64,000 nt of DNA from DATFVJ01 sp963712955 (GTDB lineage Bacteria > Actinomycetota > Actinomycetes > Streptosporangiales > Streptosporangiaceae). Location: positions 434,001 to 498,000 of the forward strand of contig CAVQKF010000011.1 in NCBI GenBank assembly GCA_963712955.1, in the 5' to 3' direction. Below are positions 45,272 to 54,470 of this stretch, one piece after another (position 1 is the stretch's first letter; every line of letters starts with the position of its first letter). The notes beneath the pieces are model-generated. The model worked only from the letters and a program-made list of their open reading frames with translations, ran no database searches and was not told the origin of the DNA. The position numbers were made by a program, and so were the translations under genes.

Positions 45272-46156
45272 TCACCGCACACCCGTACTCCTTACCTCCG
45301 CCGAGACACTCAGCTTATCGGCGGACGATTCGGGAGGTGCCAGGTCGCGTCGCCATGCGGCACTCAGCATGGGCACTGCCGATGCCGCGGCGCGCGCCGC
45401 GGCAGCCACGAGCAAGGTGAGCAGCAGGAGCGCAGCCGCGACGATCCCATCAAGCCAGAAGTGGTTGGCAGTGGCGATGACCACGATCCAGGTCGCGACC
45501 GCGTGCGCGACCGCGAGCCAGCGGCCGCGACTGACGGTGGCCCGCCAGGTACCAATGGCGACCAGCATGGCCCATCCCACATGGACCGAGGGCATCGCGG
45601 AAAGCTGGTCGGCCACTCCGCCGCCAAATGCGTACACCGACTGGCCATAGACCTGCGCCGTGTCGACCAGTCCGACTCCGGCGAGCATGCGGGGCGGCGC
45701 CACCGGAATCAGCTGGATGAGCAGGCACGCGGCCGTGAGCCCGACCAACGTGGTGCGAACGTGACGGTAATGATCGCGGTGGCGGGCAAAGAGCCAGATC
45801 AGAAAGATGATCAGCACCGTGAAATGCATCGTGGCGTAGTAGACGTTGAACGCCTCGACGATCAGCGAGTGCGGCAGCACCAGACGCTGGACCGCGGCCT
45901 CACTCGGCAGGTGCCAGGCACGCTCGGTGTGCCAGATCCACCACGCGCGAGGCATGGCACCGTCGGTGCCCATGACAGAAAAGCTGCCCGCGTACTGCCA
46001 AAGCGCGAACAAGCCCACAACCAGCCCGGCCTCACGCACGAACGGCACGGCGAGGCTCACCGGTCGCCGGCGCGGCAGCCAGGCCAGCCCCGCCACGACG
46101 AACAGGCACGCAGCCACGATCGCAGCGAATTGCCAGGACCATTCGTAATGAGGCAT
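45272..46156 (-). CDS. PAP2-superfamily membrane phosphatase/phosphotransferase
   Basis: 294 residues with about six transmembrane helices. The lipid phosphatase motifs are present late in the chain: SAMPSVHVGWAMLV (motif 2) and ANHFWLDGIVA (motif 3); a PPRML stretch precedes them. This order resembles the inositolphosphotransferase (Aur1/Ipt1-like) subgroup. An inositol-lipid role would suit an organism with pgsA and PIM genes, but this is inference. The ATG at 46156 is chosen because the first membrane segment follows at once; the frame is open upstream. The C-terminal 40 residues are charged. Confidence 0.83.
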   Translation of the reverse strand: MPHYEWSWQFAAIVAACLFVVAGLAWLPRRRPVSLAVPFVREAGLVVGLFALWQYAGSFSVMGTDGAMPRAWWIWHTERAWHLPSEAAVQRLVLPHSLIVEAFNVYYATMHFTVLIIFLIWLFARHRDHYRHVRTTLVGLTAACLLIQLIPVAPPRMLAGVGLVDTAQVYGQSVYAFGGGVADQLSAMPSVHVGWAMLVAIGTWRATVSRGRWLAVAHAVATWIVVIATANHFWLDGIVAAALLLLTLLVAAAARAAASAVPMLSAAWRRDLAPPESSADKLSVSAEVRSTGVR

Positions 46157-46571
46157 AAAACGCAGTCTTCCCGCCGGTCCGCGAGCCCCGCCCGGCCGGA
46201 TCCCGCCATCCGCTCGTGACGCAGCACGCGTGTCTACGGCAACAACAGCATGACAGCAAAGGATTCCGCGGTGGCTTGTGCCTGCTGCCGAGCCGGCCTG
46301 GCCGGTTGCGCCGTTTGCCCGCGGCCCGCGCGCAGGCGGCGTGGCCGCCAAAACGGACCCGCGGCCGGGCATGTGAGCGTTCTCCCGGTTGTTTTCGACT
46401 TCGGAGCCAGGTCCAGGCGGGTGCCGAGCGCCGCGTGGTATCCGTGCCGGGCCAAGCGGGCACATCGTCAGCGCTTGAACCTCGGGAGGCCGTGATGGTG
46501 ACCGCCGCAGCAGCGCCGATGCCACCCGGCGGGCCGATCGACCGCCGTCATCACGTGGCGCCGACCGCCAC
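46157..46571. other. Divergent intergenic region, no gene recognised
   Basis: About 415 bp between the PAP2 gene (minus) and the membrane hydrolase gene (plus). Short ORFs on both strands are Cys/Arg-rich and match nothing known. No clear promoter pair or hairpin was found. Confidence 0.5.
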
Positions 46572-48227
46572 GTGATGAGGCCGGGCCGAGGGCCGGGGAT
46601 CGGGTCACGCGTGTGGCTCGGGGTCGCATGCGCGGGACTGCCCGGCGTTGAGGGGGTCGTGCTCATCGCGGTCGGGCTGCGCGGATCGGTTCCGCTTGCT
46701 CCGGGTGTCACCGCGCCCGCGCCGTACGGCGTCTACCATGACCTGCGATTCCTGCTCACCTATCACTCCTCGTGGGCCGCATTCGCCGTGGAGGCCGTCG
46801 CCATGCTCGCCTGGCGGTCAGCGCTCGATTGCGGTCTTATCATGCTCGCGTGGCCCGCAGGCCAGCCACGGCCCGCCGCCGGCGCGATCCTGCGGCGGAC
46901 GGCCGCGTTCACGCTCGTCTCCGCGGTGCTTATGTCGCCGTCCGCCGCCTCGGTGTCGGCGATGGATGTCATGCCGGTCTCCGATCTCTTCCTTGCCGGC
47001 ATGCCGGTGGCCGTGATCATCTCGATCCTCACCTCGCATGGCGGCGTCACGTCGTGGTGGCGGCGCCTTCCGCCATGGCGGGCCGCCGCATGGTCACTGG
47101 GCACGTTCGCCGCCATCACCACGGGAGGCGCGGTCGCTGCCGCCGTGCCGGTCTGGGCGGCCCCGCTGGCCGTTGCCCTCACCGGACTGTTCAACGCGCG
47201 GGCATACGTCGGCATCGTGCGCGCGAGCGCGAACCAGCGCGCATCGATCCCGATCCCGCTTGCCCCGATGGGCGTGGCAGCCGTGGCCGGCATCCTCGTG
47301 GCCAGCGTCACCATTGGGGTACGACCCAGCGCCACCACCGACCGCGCGACGTACCAGGCCTCAGCCGACTCGGCGCATGGGCCCGCGGTCCTACTTGTGA
47401 GCGGCTTCCACAGCGCCTGGAACGGAACGGCGCCACAGCCAATCGGCCCTGGTCTGCCCGTCCAGCGCTTCTCCTACCGCGGTCTCGATGCCGACGGGGA
47501 TCCGCTGAGCTATTCGCCGCAGGCGACCCAGCAGCCACTGGGTGCAACCGTGCGGCTGCTCACCAAGCAGGTTGAGATCATCCACCAGCGAAGCCGCCTC
47601 CGGGTGGCGATCGTCGCGGACAGTGAGGGCTCGCTCGCCGTCGAGACCTATCTGGCCACCGTGTCAGACGCGCCGGTAAGCAAGATCGTCCTTCTCGATC
47701 CGCTCATCGATCCCGGGCGCGATTACTACCCGCCGGCGAACGCCGAGGGGTGGGGCGTTGTCACCGGGGCCATCCTGCGGGGCCTCGGTGCGGCGATCGG
47801 CGCGGCCACGCCGCTGCACATCTCCGCGGACGGGCCGTTCATCCGCTCGGTGGACGATCACGGACCGGTCCTGCGGGACTTGCTCACCTGCCCGCCTCCT
47901 GGCGTGAAGGAGGCCGTGCTGTCGTCGCTCGCCGACGCCGTCGCGTCCCCGCTCACCGCACGGGTCGCCGCACCGTCAGGGGTGGTCATGCGACTGCACG
48001 GCTTCCTGCTCGACGATGCGGCGGCGACCCACGCCATCGACGATTTCCTCGAAACAGGCAGATTTCCTGTCAACCCGCGCCGCGCTGAAGCCGATCAGCT
48101 TGTACGTGCGGCGGCGGCAGCGTGGCAGGCGCCTCCGCTGACGCCGTCGCTTGTACCCCAGTGGCGCGGCGAGCCGGTCTCCGGATGTGCGGCCAAGAGG
48201 AAGGCACTCGCCGAGTGGCTGCGGTGA
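46572..48227 (+). CDS. Multi-pass membrane protein with C-terminal alpha/beta-hydrolase-like domain
   Basis: 551 residues. The first 240 or so hold about six hydrophobic helices (VWLGVACAGLPGVEGVVLIA, AAFTLVSAVLMSPSAASVSA, VAAVAGILVASVTIGV). The rest looks like a serine-hydrolase fold outside the membrane: a strand VLLVSGFHSAW, the nucleophile-elbow-like VAIVADSEGSLAVET, then KIVLLDPLIDPG and a possible His in MRLHGFLLDD. No substrate is suggested. GTG 46572 or ATG 46575 is the start. It lies with the PAP2 gene between rel and apt, which are closer together in Mycobacterium, so this pair looks inserted. Confidence 0.72.
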   Translation: MMRPGRGPGIGSRVWLGVACAGLPGVEGVVLIAVGLRGSVPLAPGVTAPAPYGVYHDLRFLLTYHSSWAAFAVEAVAMLAWRSALDCGLIMLAWPAGQPRPAAGAILRRTAAFTLVSAVLMSPSAASVSAMDVMPVSDLFLAGMPVAVIISILTSHGGVTSWWRRLPPWRAAAWSLGTFAAITTGGAVAAAVPVWAAPLAVALTGLFNARAYVGIVRASANQRASIPIPLAPMGVAAVAGILVASVTIGVRPSATTDRATYQASADSAHGPAVLLVSGFHSAWNGTAPQPIGPGLPVQRFSYRGLDADGDPLSYSPQATQQPLGATVRLLTKQVEIIHQRSRLRVAIVADSEGSLAVETYLATVSDAPVSKIVLLDPLIDPGRDYYPPANAEGWGVVTGAILRGLGAAIGAATPLHISADGPFIRSVDDHGPVLRDLLTCPPPGVKEAVLSSLADAVASPLTARVAAPSGVVMRLHGFLLDDAAATHAIDDFLETGRFPVNPRRAEADQLVRAAAAAWQAPPLTPSLVPQWRGEPVSGCAAKRKALAEWLR

Positions 48228-48360
48228 CCGGCACCTCGCGTTGCTGCGCTGCGATACATCGGCGCGGGACCGGGACCGGGAGCTGACCGCTGAGATCCTG
48301 CCCGCTGCCGCGGGCCCTGCCCCCGAAGGACACGTCACCTGGGCGCTGCTGAGGGGCGGG

Positions 48361-48939
48361 TCAGACGGTGAGCAGCGGGCGGATGTTCAGGTGGGCCAGG
48401 CCCTTCCGCCCGCCAAGGAGGCCGAGTTCGAGCAGCACTACGACCGCGGTTACATCGGCGCCGGAGCGGCGGATGAGTTCCGCAGTCGCCCGCGCGGTAC
48501 CGCCAGTGGCGAGTACGTCGTCCACAATGAGCACGCGGTCACCGGCGGTGAACGCGTCCTTGTGCACCTCGACGGTCGCGGTCCCATATTCGAGTTGGTA
48601 CGTCTGCGCATGCGTCGCCGCCGGGAGCTTGCCCTGCTTACGCACGGGCACGAAACCCGCACCCAGCCGGCACGCGACCGGAGCGGCCAGGATGAAGCCG
48701 CGTGCCTCGATTCCGGCGACCTTGTCCACGGGACCGTGGCCGACCGCGAGAGCGCTGATGACGGCGTCAAATACGGCCGCATCGGCAAGAAGCGGCGTGA
48801 TGTCCTTGAACATGATCCCTGGGCTCGGGAAATCCGGCACGTCACGGATCCGTGCCCTGATCAGGTCGCTCAATACGCCGCGCGCCGCGTCCTCAGCCAG
48901 GAAGACCACCCGGGCCGTCACAACCCGCTTCGACACCAA
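48361..48939 (-). CDS. apt: Adenine phosphoribosyltransferase
   Basis: Purine salvage: adenine plus PRPP to AMP. The type I PRTase motif VLIVDDVLATGGTARATAEL binds PRPP; RIRDVPDFPSPGIMFKDITP and GIEARGFILAAPVACRLGAG are family hallmarks. The family usually starts close to LSDLIRARIRDVP; a TTG at that point or upstream GTGs are possible, so the N-terminal 20-30 residues are uncertain. secF lies 41 bp upstream. Confidence 0.92.
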   Translation of the reverse strand: MVSKRVVTARVVFLAEDAARGVLSDLIRARIRDVPDFPSPGIMFKDITPLLADAAVFDAVISALAVGHGPVDKVAGIEARGFILAAPVACRLGAGFVPVRKQGKLPAATHAQTYQLEYGTATVEVHKDAFTAGDRVLIVDDVLATGGTARATAELIRRSGADVTAVVVLLELGLLGGRKGLAHLNIRPLLTV

Positions 48940-48980
48940 GGCCGCCGACAGCGCCCGGGCACCCGCTTGAGCGCACCAAG

Positions 48981-50258
48981 TTACCTCTTCTTCTTGCCAC
49001 TCGGGCGTCGCTTGGCCGCGCTCGACCGCCTGGGCTGCTGGCGCTGGCCTCCCCTGCGCTGCTGACCCTGCTGGTTCCGCGCGGCGCCGCCGCGGCCGGG
49101 TCCACCGAGTGCCGCGCCCGCCGTGGCCGCCGCTCCCGATCCAGCATCGGTGTCGGCACCGTCGCCGACGGTGCCGGTATCGGTATCGGTACCGGTATCG
49201 CCTGGGTTATCGGTGCCGACGGCGACAGCACTGGTCGCCGCGACACCAGCCTTCGCCTTCTTCGCCTGCCGCCGCTCCGAGCGCGCACCGGACTCGCGGA
49301 CCGCCACCCTGCGGGCCAGGGCCTTGTACTGCGGTTCGCGTTCCTTCAGCGTCGCGAGGATCGGGGTGGCGATACAGATCGACGAGTACGTGCCGACGAG
49401 CATTCCGACGAACAGCACGAGCGCAAGATCCTTCAGGGTGCCCGCGCCCAGCAGGCCGGCCCCGACGAACAGGATCGCGGCGACAGGCAGCAGGCCGATG
49501 ATCGCCGTGTTGATGGAGCGGACCAGGGTCTGGTTCACGGCGAGGTTGGCGGACTGGCTGTAGGTCATCCTGGCGCCGCCGAGCAACCCCGCAGTGTTCT
49601 CCCTGACCTTGTCGAAGACCACGACCGTGTCGTACAGCGAGTAGCCGAGGATCGTCAGCAGGCCAATCACCGACGCTGGTGACACTTCGAAGCCGACAAG
49701 TGCGTAGATGCCGACGGCGATCACGATGTCGTGCAACAGCTTGATGATCGCGGCCACGGCCATCTTCCACTCGAACGCGATCGTCAGGTACAGCACGATC
49801 GCGATCAGGAAGCAGATCAGCCCCTCCAGGGCCTTCTGCGAAATGTCCCTGCCCCAGCTCGGGCCAACCGAGTTGACACTGACGCCCCTGTCCGGATTGA
49901 GCCCGAACCGTGAGCCGAGCGTGTCCTGAACTCTGGTGACCTGATCGGTCGTGAGCGGCTGGGTCTGGACCTCCCATTTGCCACCGCTGAGCGCCTGCAC
50001 GATCGGGTCATCCGGTGCTCCACCCGCCTTTGCGGCGGTGCGCACCTCGGAGACGGAGATTCCCGGCTTGGTGAACTCGAAGACCGAGCCGCCCTTGAAC
50101 TCGACGCTGTAGTTCAGCGGGCGCACGACAATCGCGACCAGGCTGATCAGCAGCAAGGACCCGGAGATCAGATAGAAGATCCGCTTCTTGCCGACGAAGT
50201 CGAACGAGACCTCACCGCGGTAGAGCCGCCCGCCGATTTCACCGAGGCGCAGCATCAT
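48981..50258 (-). CDS. secF: Protein translocase subunit SecF
   Basis: Works with SecD to drive late steps of Sec export using the proton gradient. Six transmembrane helices: the first near residue 30 (IFYLISGSLLLISLVAIVV), then NYSVEFKGGSVFEF and the P1-like head, and a cluster from residue 145 (LICFLIAIVLYLTIAFEWKM). LLTILGYSLYDTVVVFDKVREN is the diagnostic segment. The 100-residue C-terminal tail is rich in Thr/Asp/Gly, Gln and Arg/Lys and ends GKKKR, longer than in most homologues. ATGA overlap with secD. Confidence 0.96.
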   Translation of the reverse strand: MMLRLGEIGGRLYRGEVSFDFVGKKRIFYLISGSLLLISLVAIVVRPLNYSVEFKGGSVFEFTKPGISVSEVRTAAKAGGAPDDPIVQALSGGKWEVQTQPLTTDQVTRVQDTLGSRFGLNPDRGVSVNSVGPSWGRDISQKALEGLICFLIAIVLYLTIAFEWKMAVAAIIKLLHDIVIAVGIYALVGFEVSPASVIGLLTILGYSLYDTVVVFDKVRENTAGLLGGARMTYSQSANLAVNQTLVRSINTAIIGLLPVAAILFVGAGLLGAGTLKDLALVLFVGMLVGTYSSICIATPILATLKEREPQYKALARRVAVRESGARSERRQAKKAKAGVAATSAVAVGTDNPGDTGTDTDTGTVGDGADTDAGSGAAATAGAALGGPGRGGAARNQQGQQRRGGQRQQPRRSSAAKRRPSGKKKR

Positions 50259-52237
50259 GCCTCCTTCGGACTGGTCCGAGACCGGGCCTGCCCGCCTCGC
50301 GGCGGTGCCTTGTCGCCCGGCGGCGCTTTGTCGCCGGGCGGCGCCTTGTCGCCCTGCGGCGCGGCGGAGGCGCGGGCAACCCCCGCTCCCGAGGTCGCGG
50401 GCCGGGGCGACGCTCGCCAGGACACCTTCGCGCCAAGCCTGGCCGGGTCGAGCCCGGAGAGCGGGTGGCCGCTGCCGTAGAACCGGGTGTTCGCGGCGAG
50501 CGTGATCATCGGCTTGGTGAACAAGAAGACCACGACCACATCGATGATGGTGGTGAGCCCGAGGGTGAACGCGAAGCCCTTGACGTCACCGATCGCGAAA
50601 TAGTACAGGAACGCCGCGGCCAGGAAGGACACGGTGTCGGACACCAGGATGGTGCGTCTGGCGCGCCGCCAGCCGCGTTCCACGGCGGAGCGCAGCGAGT
50701 TCCCCTCCCGTACCTCGTCACGTAGGCGTTCGAAGAACACCACGAACGAGTCTGCGGTGATTCCGATCGCCACGATGAGGCCCGCGATCCCCGCCAGTGA
50801 AAGCGTGAATCCCAGGTACCTGCCGAGGGCGAGCACGGACAGGTAAGTGAGAAGCGCGGCGACCAGGAGGCTGGAGACGGAAATCAGGCCGAGTCCGCGG
50901 TAGTAGAGCAGCGAGTACAGCACCACAAGGGCCATGCCGATCGCCGCGGCGATCAGGCCGCCAATCAGCTGGTCGCGGCCAAGGGTCGGCGACACCGTGT
51001 TCACCGCCTGAACGTTGAACTTCAGCGGCAGCGCGCCGAACTTCAGGTTGTCGGCGAGGTCGGTCGCGCTGGTCTGGGTGAAGTTCCCTGAGATCTGGGC
51101 ATTGCCGCCGGTGATCGGCCCCTGGTCGATGTTGGGCGAGGAGATCACCACGCCGTCGAGCACGACCGCGAGCTGGTCGCGCACCGACGTCGGGTTACCG
51201 TTGGCGCCGTACTGGCTGTTCATCTGAGTGGTCACGTCACCGAACGCCTTGGCGCCCGCGCTGTCGAAGGTCAGATTGACCTGCCACTGGGTGCCGACCG
51301 AGGTGCCAGAGTTGGGCAGGCCGGCCGAGGCACCTGTCACGTCGGTACCCTCGACCTTGGCCACGTCGAGGAGGTATTTGATCCTGCCGTCCTGCGAGCA
51401 GGAGACGAGCTGGGCGTTCGGGTTGTCCTCTGCGTCCGGGTTGTAGCCGATCTGCTGCTGCCAGTTGGGCTTGCTGCAGTCCACCTTCTCGAACTTGGCA
51501 AGCACCGCCGGATCCACTCCGCTGGTGTCCTCGCTCTGCGAGGCGGCGGACGACGAGGTCGGCGTCGGCGACGGGGTCGCGGCTGCGGATGGCGTGGGTG
51601 ACGGTGAAGAAGCGGCGGTCAGGCGAACGGCACCACGGTCGAGCGCCGTGCCGCCCGCACCGGACGTGCCGCTGCGGAATCCGCCGAGGGCATGCGCGGA
51701 CCCGGTGGGCGAGGGAGATGCCTTGGCGCTCGGCGACGAGCTAGGCGACGTAGTGGGATGTGCCGACGAGGTGCCTGACGGCGTTGGAGTGGGAGTGGGA
51801 GTGGGAGTGGCCGATGCGGCCGGCGTGTTCGACGTTTCGAGCAGCACCTGGCGGAACCGCAGTTGCGCGGTCTTGCCGACCTTACGGACGAGGTCCTGCT
51901 GGCCCACACCTGGCACAGCGACAGTGATGATGTCGCTGCCTTCCTGTGTCACCTGGGCCTCGGTGACGCCTGTGCCGTTCACACGCTGGCGGAGGATCTC
52001 CAGGGCCTTCTGCATGTTCGCCTGCGGCGGTTTGCCCCCGTGGGCGGTCACCGCCTGGAGGGTCACCGTCGTGCCGCTGCTCAGGTCGAGGCCGAGCTTC
52101 ACAGCGAAGCCCTTGTGCCACTGACTCGGGCTGAACGCGTCCTTGCCCACGATCGCGACCAGCAGCACAAGGATGAGCGCCGCCAGCACGGCAAGCGCGC
52201 GTCCCGGCCTCGGGACGTTACTCTTCGGAGGAGCCAC
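50255..52237 (-). CDS. secD: Protein translocase subunit SecD
   Basis: One N-terminal helix (ALAVLAALILVLLVAIVGKD), a large extracellular P1 region and five C-terminal helices with LSLAGIAGLIVAIGITADSF and FFERLRDEVREG. The D1 motif GLDLSSGTTVTLQAV is present. Within P1, about 110 residues of Pro/Thr/Ser/Ala repeats (TPTPTPTPSG, PSPTPS) replace a short loop. The C-terminal tail has GDKAPPGDKAPP repeats from 18-bp units (about 50300-50360). 660 residues against 550-600 in most actinobacteria. yajC is 39 bp upstream. Confidence 0.96.
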   Translation of the reverse strand: MAPPKSNVPRPGRALAVLAALILVLLVAIVGKDAFSPSQWHKGFAVKLGLDLSSGTTVTLQAVTAHGGKPPQANMQKALEILRQRVNGTGVTEAQVTQEGSDIITVAVPGVGQQDLVRKVGKTAQLRFRQVLLETSNTPAASATPTPTPTPTPSGTSSAHPTTSPSSSPSAKASPSPTGSAHALGGFRSGTSGAGGTALDRGAVRLTAASSPSPTPSAAATPSPTPTSSSAASQSEDTSGVDPAVLAKFEKVDCSKPNWQQQIGYNPDAEDNPNAQLVSCSQDGRIKYLLDVAKVEGTDVTGASAGLPNSGTSVGTQWQVNLTFDSAGAKAFGDVTTQMNSQYGANGNPTSVRDQLAVVLDGVVISSPNIDQGPITGGNAQISGNFTQTSATDLADNLKFGALPLKFNVQAVNTVSPTLGRDQLIGGLIAAAIGMALVVLYSLLYYRGLGLISVSSLLVAALLTYLSVLALGRYLGFTLSLAGIAGLIVAIGITADSFVVFFERLRDEVREGNSLRSAVERGWRRARRTILVSDTVSFLAAAFLYYFAIGDVKGFAFTLGLTTIIDVVVVFLFTKPMITLAANTRFYGSGHPLSGLDPARLGAKVSWRASPRPATSGAGVARASAAPQGDKAPPGDKAPPGDKAPPRGGQARSRTSPKEA

Positions 52238-52276
52238 TTCTCGCCTGTCCTCGTTACGGTCCGGTGTGCGTCTGCG

Positions 52277-52729
52277 CTACTTCTCCGCCGCCTGGCCGCC
52301 GCGGGCCGCGTCGGTGCCGTCCGCTGATTGCGCTGCAGGCTGCTCGTCCTGAGGCTCATCCGCGTGCGTTTCCGCGTCAGCGGCCGGCTGCGCGCCGTTA
52401 CCCGTGTCTTCGGCCGCGGCATCGAACGGTGCGTCGGAGAGCACGTCCATGATGGCGCGCTTCAGGTAGCGGACCTCCACACCTGGCGCTATCTCGATCA
52501 CCACGTCACCATCCTCGACCGCGATGACAGTCCCGTACATGCCCGCCGTGGTGCGGACCCGCTGGCCGGGCACGACAGCCTCCTGAACCTGCGAGACCTG
52601 ACGCTGGCGGTTACGCTGCGGTCTGATCATCAGGAAGTAGAAGACGCCGAAGATCAGCACAAGAATAATGATCAGAGTGACCGGCGAGCCGCCTTTCGAC
52701 GACGAGGCCGCCAGGATTGTGTCGCCCAT
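52277..52729 (-). CDS. yajC: Preprotein translocase subunit YajC
   Basis: Single-pass accessory of SecDF. One helix (VTLIIILVLIFGVFYFLMIR) then RPQRNRQRQ and the small domain with GQRVRTTAGMYGTVIAVEDG and IEIAPGVEVRYLKRAI. 150 residues; the last 50 are acidic, Ala/Asp/Gln-rich. First gene of yajC-secD-secF-apt. Confidence 0.95.
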   Translation of the reverse strand: MGDTILAASSSKGGSPVTLIIILVLIFGVFYFLMIRPQRNRQRQVSQVQEAVVPGQRVRTTAGMYGTVIAVEDGDVVIEIAPGVEVRYLKRAIMDVLSDAPFDAAAEDTGNGAQPAADAETHADEPQDEQPAAQSADGTDAARGGQAAEK

Positions 52730-53153
52730 CTGCGGGGCATCCTTCCAGTTGGTTCAACGCACCCGGTCACCTGGCCGGTAGCCCGCAGGCTCTGGCGCCC
52801 ACGGTACAGCCGGTGACCAACTGTCGGAGTTTAGCGACGGATGGAGGTCGCTCCAACAGGCTACGGCCTCCCAGGCCCAATTGTGTCGCGCCCGTGATCG
52901 TACCGGGCCCGGTGCGCAACTGTGCGCCCGATGCCGTGGAATCCGGCTGTCCGTGCCAGGGATCAGGGTGCCTCCTACCAGAAACGTACACGAAAGCACC
53001 ACGGCGACCGGTCGTGCGCTTCCCTCCGCTCCCCGCCGGCCCGCTGAAGACGACAGGCGGCAGGCAGCAGTTCCAGCGCGCGGCCCGGCAGGCACGGTGC
53101 CGGGAGCAGGGTGCTCACGCCAGGGACGCGGCGCCTGAGTTCATGGCATTGGG
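52730..53153. other. Intergenic region between yajC and ruvB, no gene recognised
   Basis: About 420 bp. It must contain the promoter of yajC-secDF (minus strand) and the end of the ruv transcript. Short ORFs are present on both strands but none has recognisable motifs. No tRNA or strong hairpin was found. Confidence 0.5.
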
Positions 53154-54470
53154 TTATGGCAGCGTCCGCCCGGACCGAACATCTGGCCCGCCCGGAGCGA
53201 CGCTCTCGCCTGCTGCCTGCGTGAGGTCGAAAAGCACCGGATCCCCCGCCGCGGCCGACTGCCACGGCATGCCACCTGGCGGCTGTGCCGCGGCCGGGGG
53301 TGTAAGGCCGAGGTGTGCCCACGCGGCCGGAGTCGCGACTCGCCCCCGCGGTGTCCGGGCAAGAAGCCCGGCCCTGACCAGGAAGGGCTCGGCGACGACC
53401 TCGACGGTCTCTGGTTCCTCGCCGACTGCGACAGCCAGTGTGGAAAGCCCGACAGGCCCGCCGTTGAACCGCCGGAGCAATGCGTCAAGAACCGCCTGGT
53501 CGAGCCGGTCAAGCCCCTCCTCGTCCACCTCGTAGACCTCCAGGGCGGCACGCGCGGTCGGCCGGTTCACCACGCCGTCGGCGCGGATTTCCGCGTAGTC
53601 GCGGACACGGCGGAGCAACCGGTTCGCGATCCGGGGCGTGCCGCGCGAGCGCCGTGCGATCTCCGTGCCGCCGTCCTCACACAGCGGCACGCCGAGCAGG
53701 CCGGCCGAGCGCCGCAGGATGATCTCGAGTTCGCCCGGTTCGTAGAAGTCGAGGTGGGCAGTGAAGCCGAACCTGTCCCGCAACGGAGCCGGAAGCAACC
53801 CGGCCCGCGTTGTCGCGCCGACCAGGGTGAACGGGGCGATGTCCAGCGGGATCGCGGTCGCGCCTGGGCCCTTGCCGACCACCACGTCGACACGGAAATC
53901 CTCCATCGCCAGGTAGAGCATCTCCTCCGCCGGCCGGGCGAGCCGGTGGATCTCATCGATGAAGATGACCTCTCCCGTGGCGAGCGTGGAAAGGACGGCC
54001 GCCAGATCTCCGGCACGCTCGATCGCGGGGCCGCTGGTGATCCGCAGCGGCGACCCCAGCTCGGCAGCGATGATCATCGCCATCGTGGTCTTGCCGATAC
54101 CCGGCGGGCCGGAAAGCAGCACGTGGTCAGGGACCCTGCCGCGCCGCTGTGCACCGCGCAGCACAAGCGTCAGCTGCTCGCGGACACGCGCCTGCCCGAT
54201 GAACTCATCGAGCCGCTTGGGGCGCAGCGCGCCCTCGATCACCCGCTCGTCGGCGTCGGCGAGCGGAGACACGACACGGTCGGCGCCGCTGCCGGCCGCG
54301 CCGCCGGTACCGCTGCCCGCCACACCCGCCACACCGCCGGTGCCGTTATCCGTCACGTCGCCGGTACCGTTATCCGTCACACCGCCGGTGCCGTTATCCG
54401 TCACACCGCCGGTGCCGCTATCCGTCACGTCGCCGACCTCGTTGTCCGCTGCGCGGCCGGCGGCGCTCAC
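53154..54470 (-). CDS. ruvB: Holliday junction branch migration ATPase RuvB
   Basis: Hexameric AAA+ motor of RuvABC. LRPKRLDEFIGQARVREQL opens the conserved part at residue 80. Walker A LLSGPPGIGKTTMAMII, Walker B VIFIDEIHRL, sensor GATTRAGLL and arginine finger LRDRFGF follow; the winged helix near EEPETVEVVAEPFLVRAG ends it. 438 residues against about 340-350: the first 65 are DNGTGGVT repeats from a 24-bp unit and about 35 extra residues end the protein. GTG start overlapping ruvA (GTGA). Confidence 0.96.
   Translation of the reverse strand: MSAAGRAADNEVGDVTDSGTGGVTDNGTGGVTDNGTGDVTDNGTGGVAGVAGSGTGGAAGSGADRVVSPLADADERVIEGALRPKRLDEFIGQARVREQLTLVLRGAQRRGRVPDHVLLSGPPGIGKTTMAMIIAAELGSPLRITSGPAIERAGDLAAVLSTLATGEVIFIDEIHRLARPAEEMLYLAMEDFRVDVVVGKGPGATAIPLDIAPFTLVGATTRAGLLPAPLRDRFGFTAHLDFYEPGELEIILRRSAGLLGVPLCEDGGTEIARRSRGTPRIANRLLRRVRDYAEIRADGVVNRPTARAALEVYEVDEEGLDRLDQAVLDALLRRFNGGPVGLSTLAVAVGEEPETVEVVAEPFLVRAGLLARTPRGRVATPAAWAHLGLTPPAAAQPPGGMPWQSAAAGDPVLFDLTQAAGESVAPGGPDVRSGRTLP
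54320..54440. repeat. 24-bp tandem repeat at the 5' end of ruvB
   Basis: About four copies of CCGCCGGTGCCGTTATCCGT plus CACA (some CGTCGCCGGTAC) encode TDNGTGGV units. Confidence 0.82.

Noticed and set aside
52730..53153. tRNA or small RNA gene in the larger gaps
   Set aside because: No cloverleaf or T-loop GTTCRANNC pattern was found here or in the gaps at 373-1038, 39895-40202 and 46157-46571.
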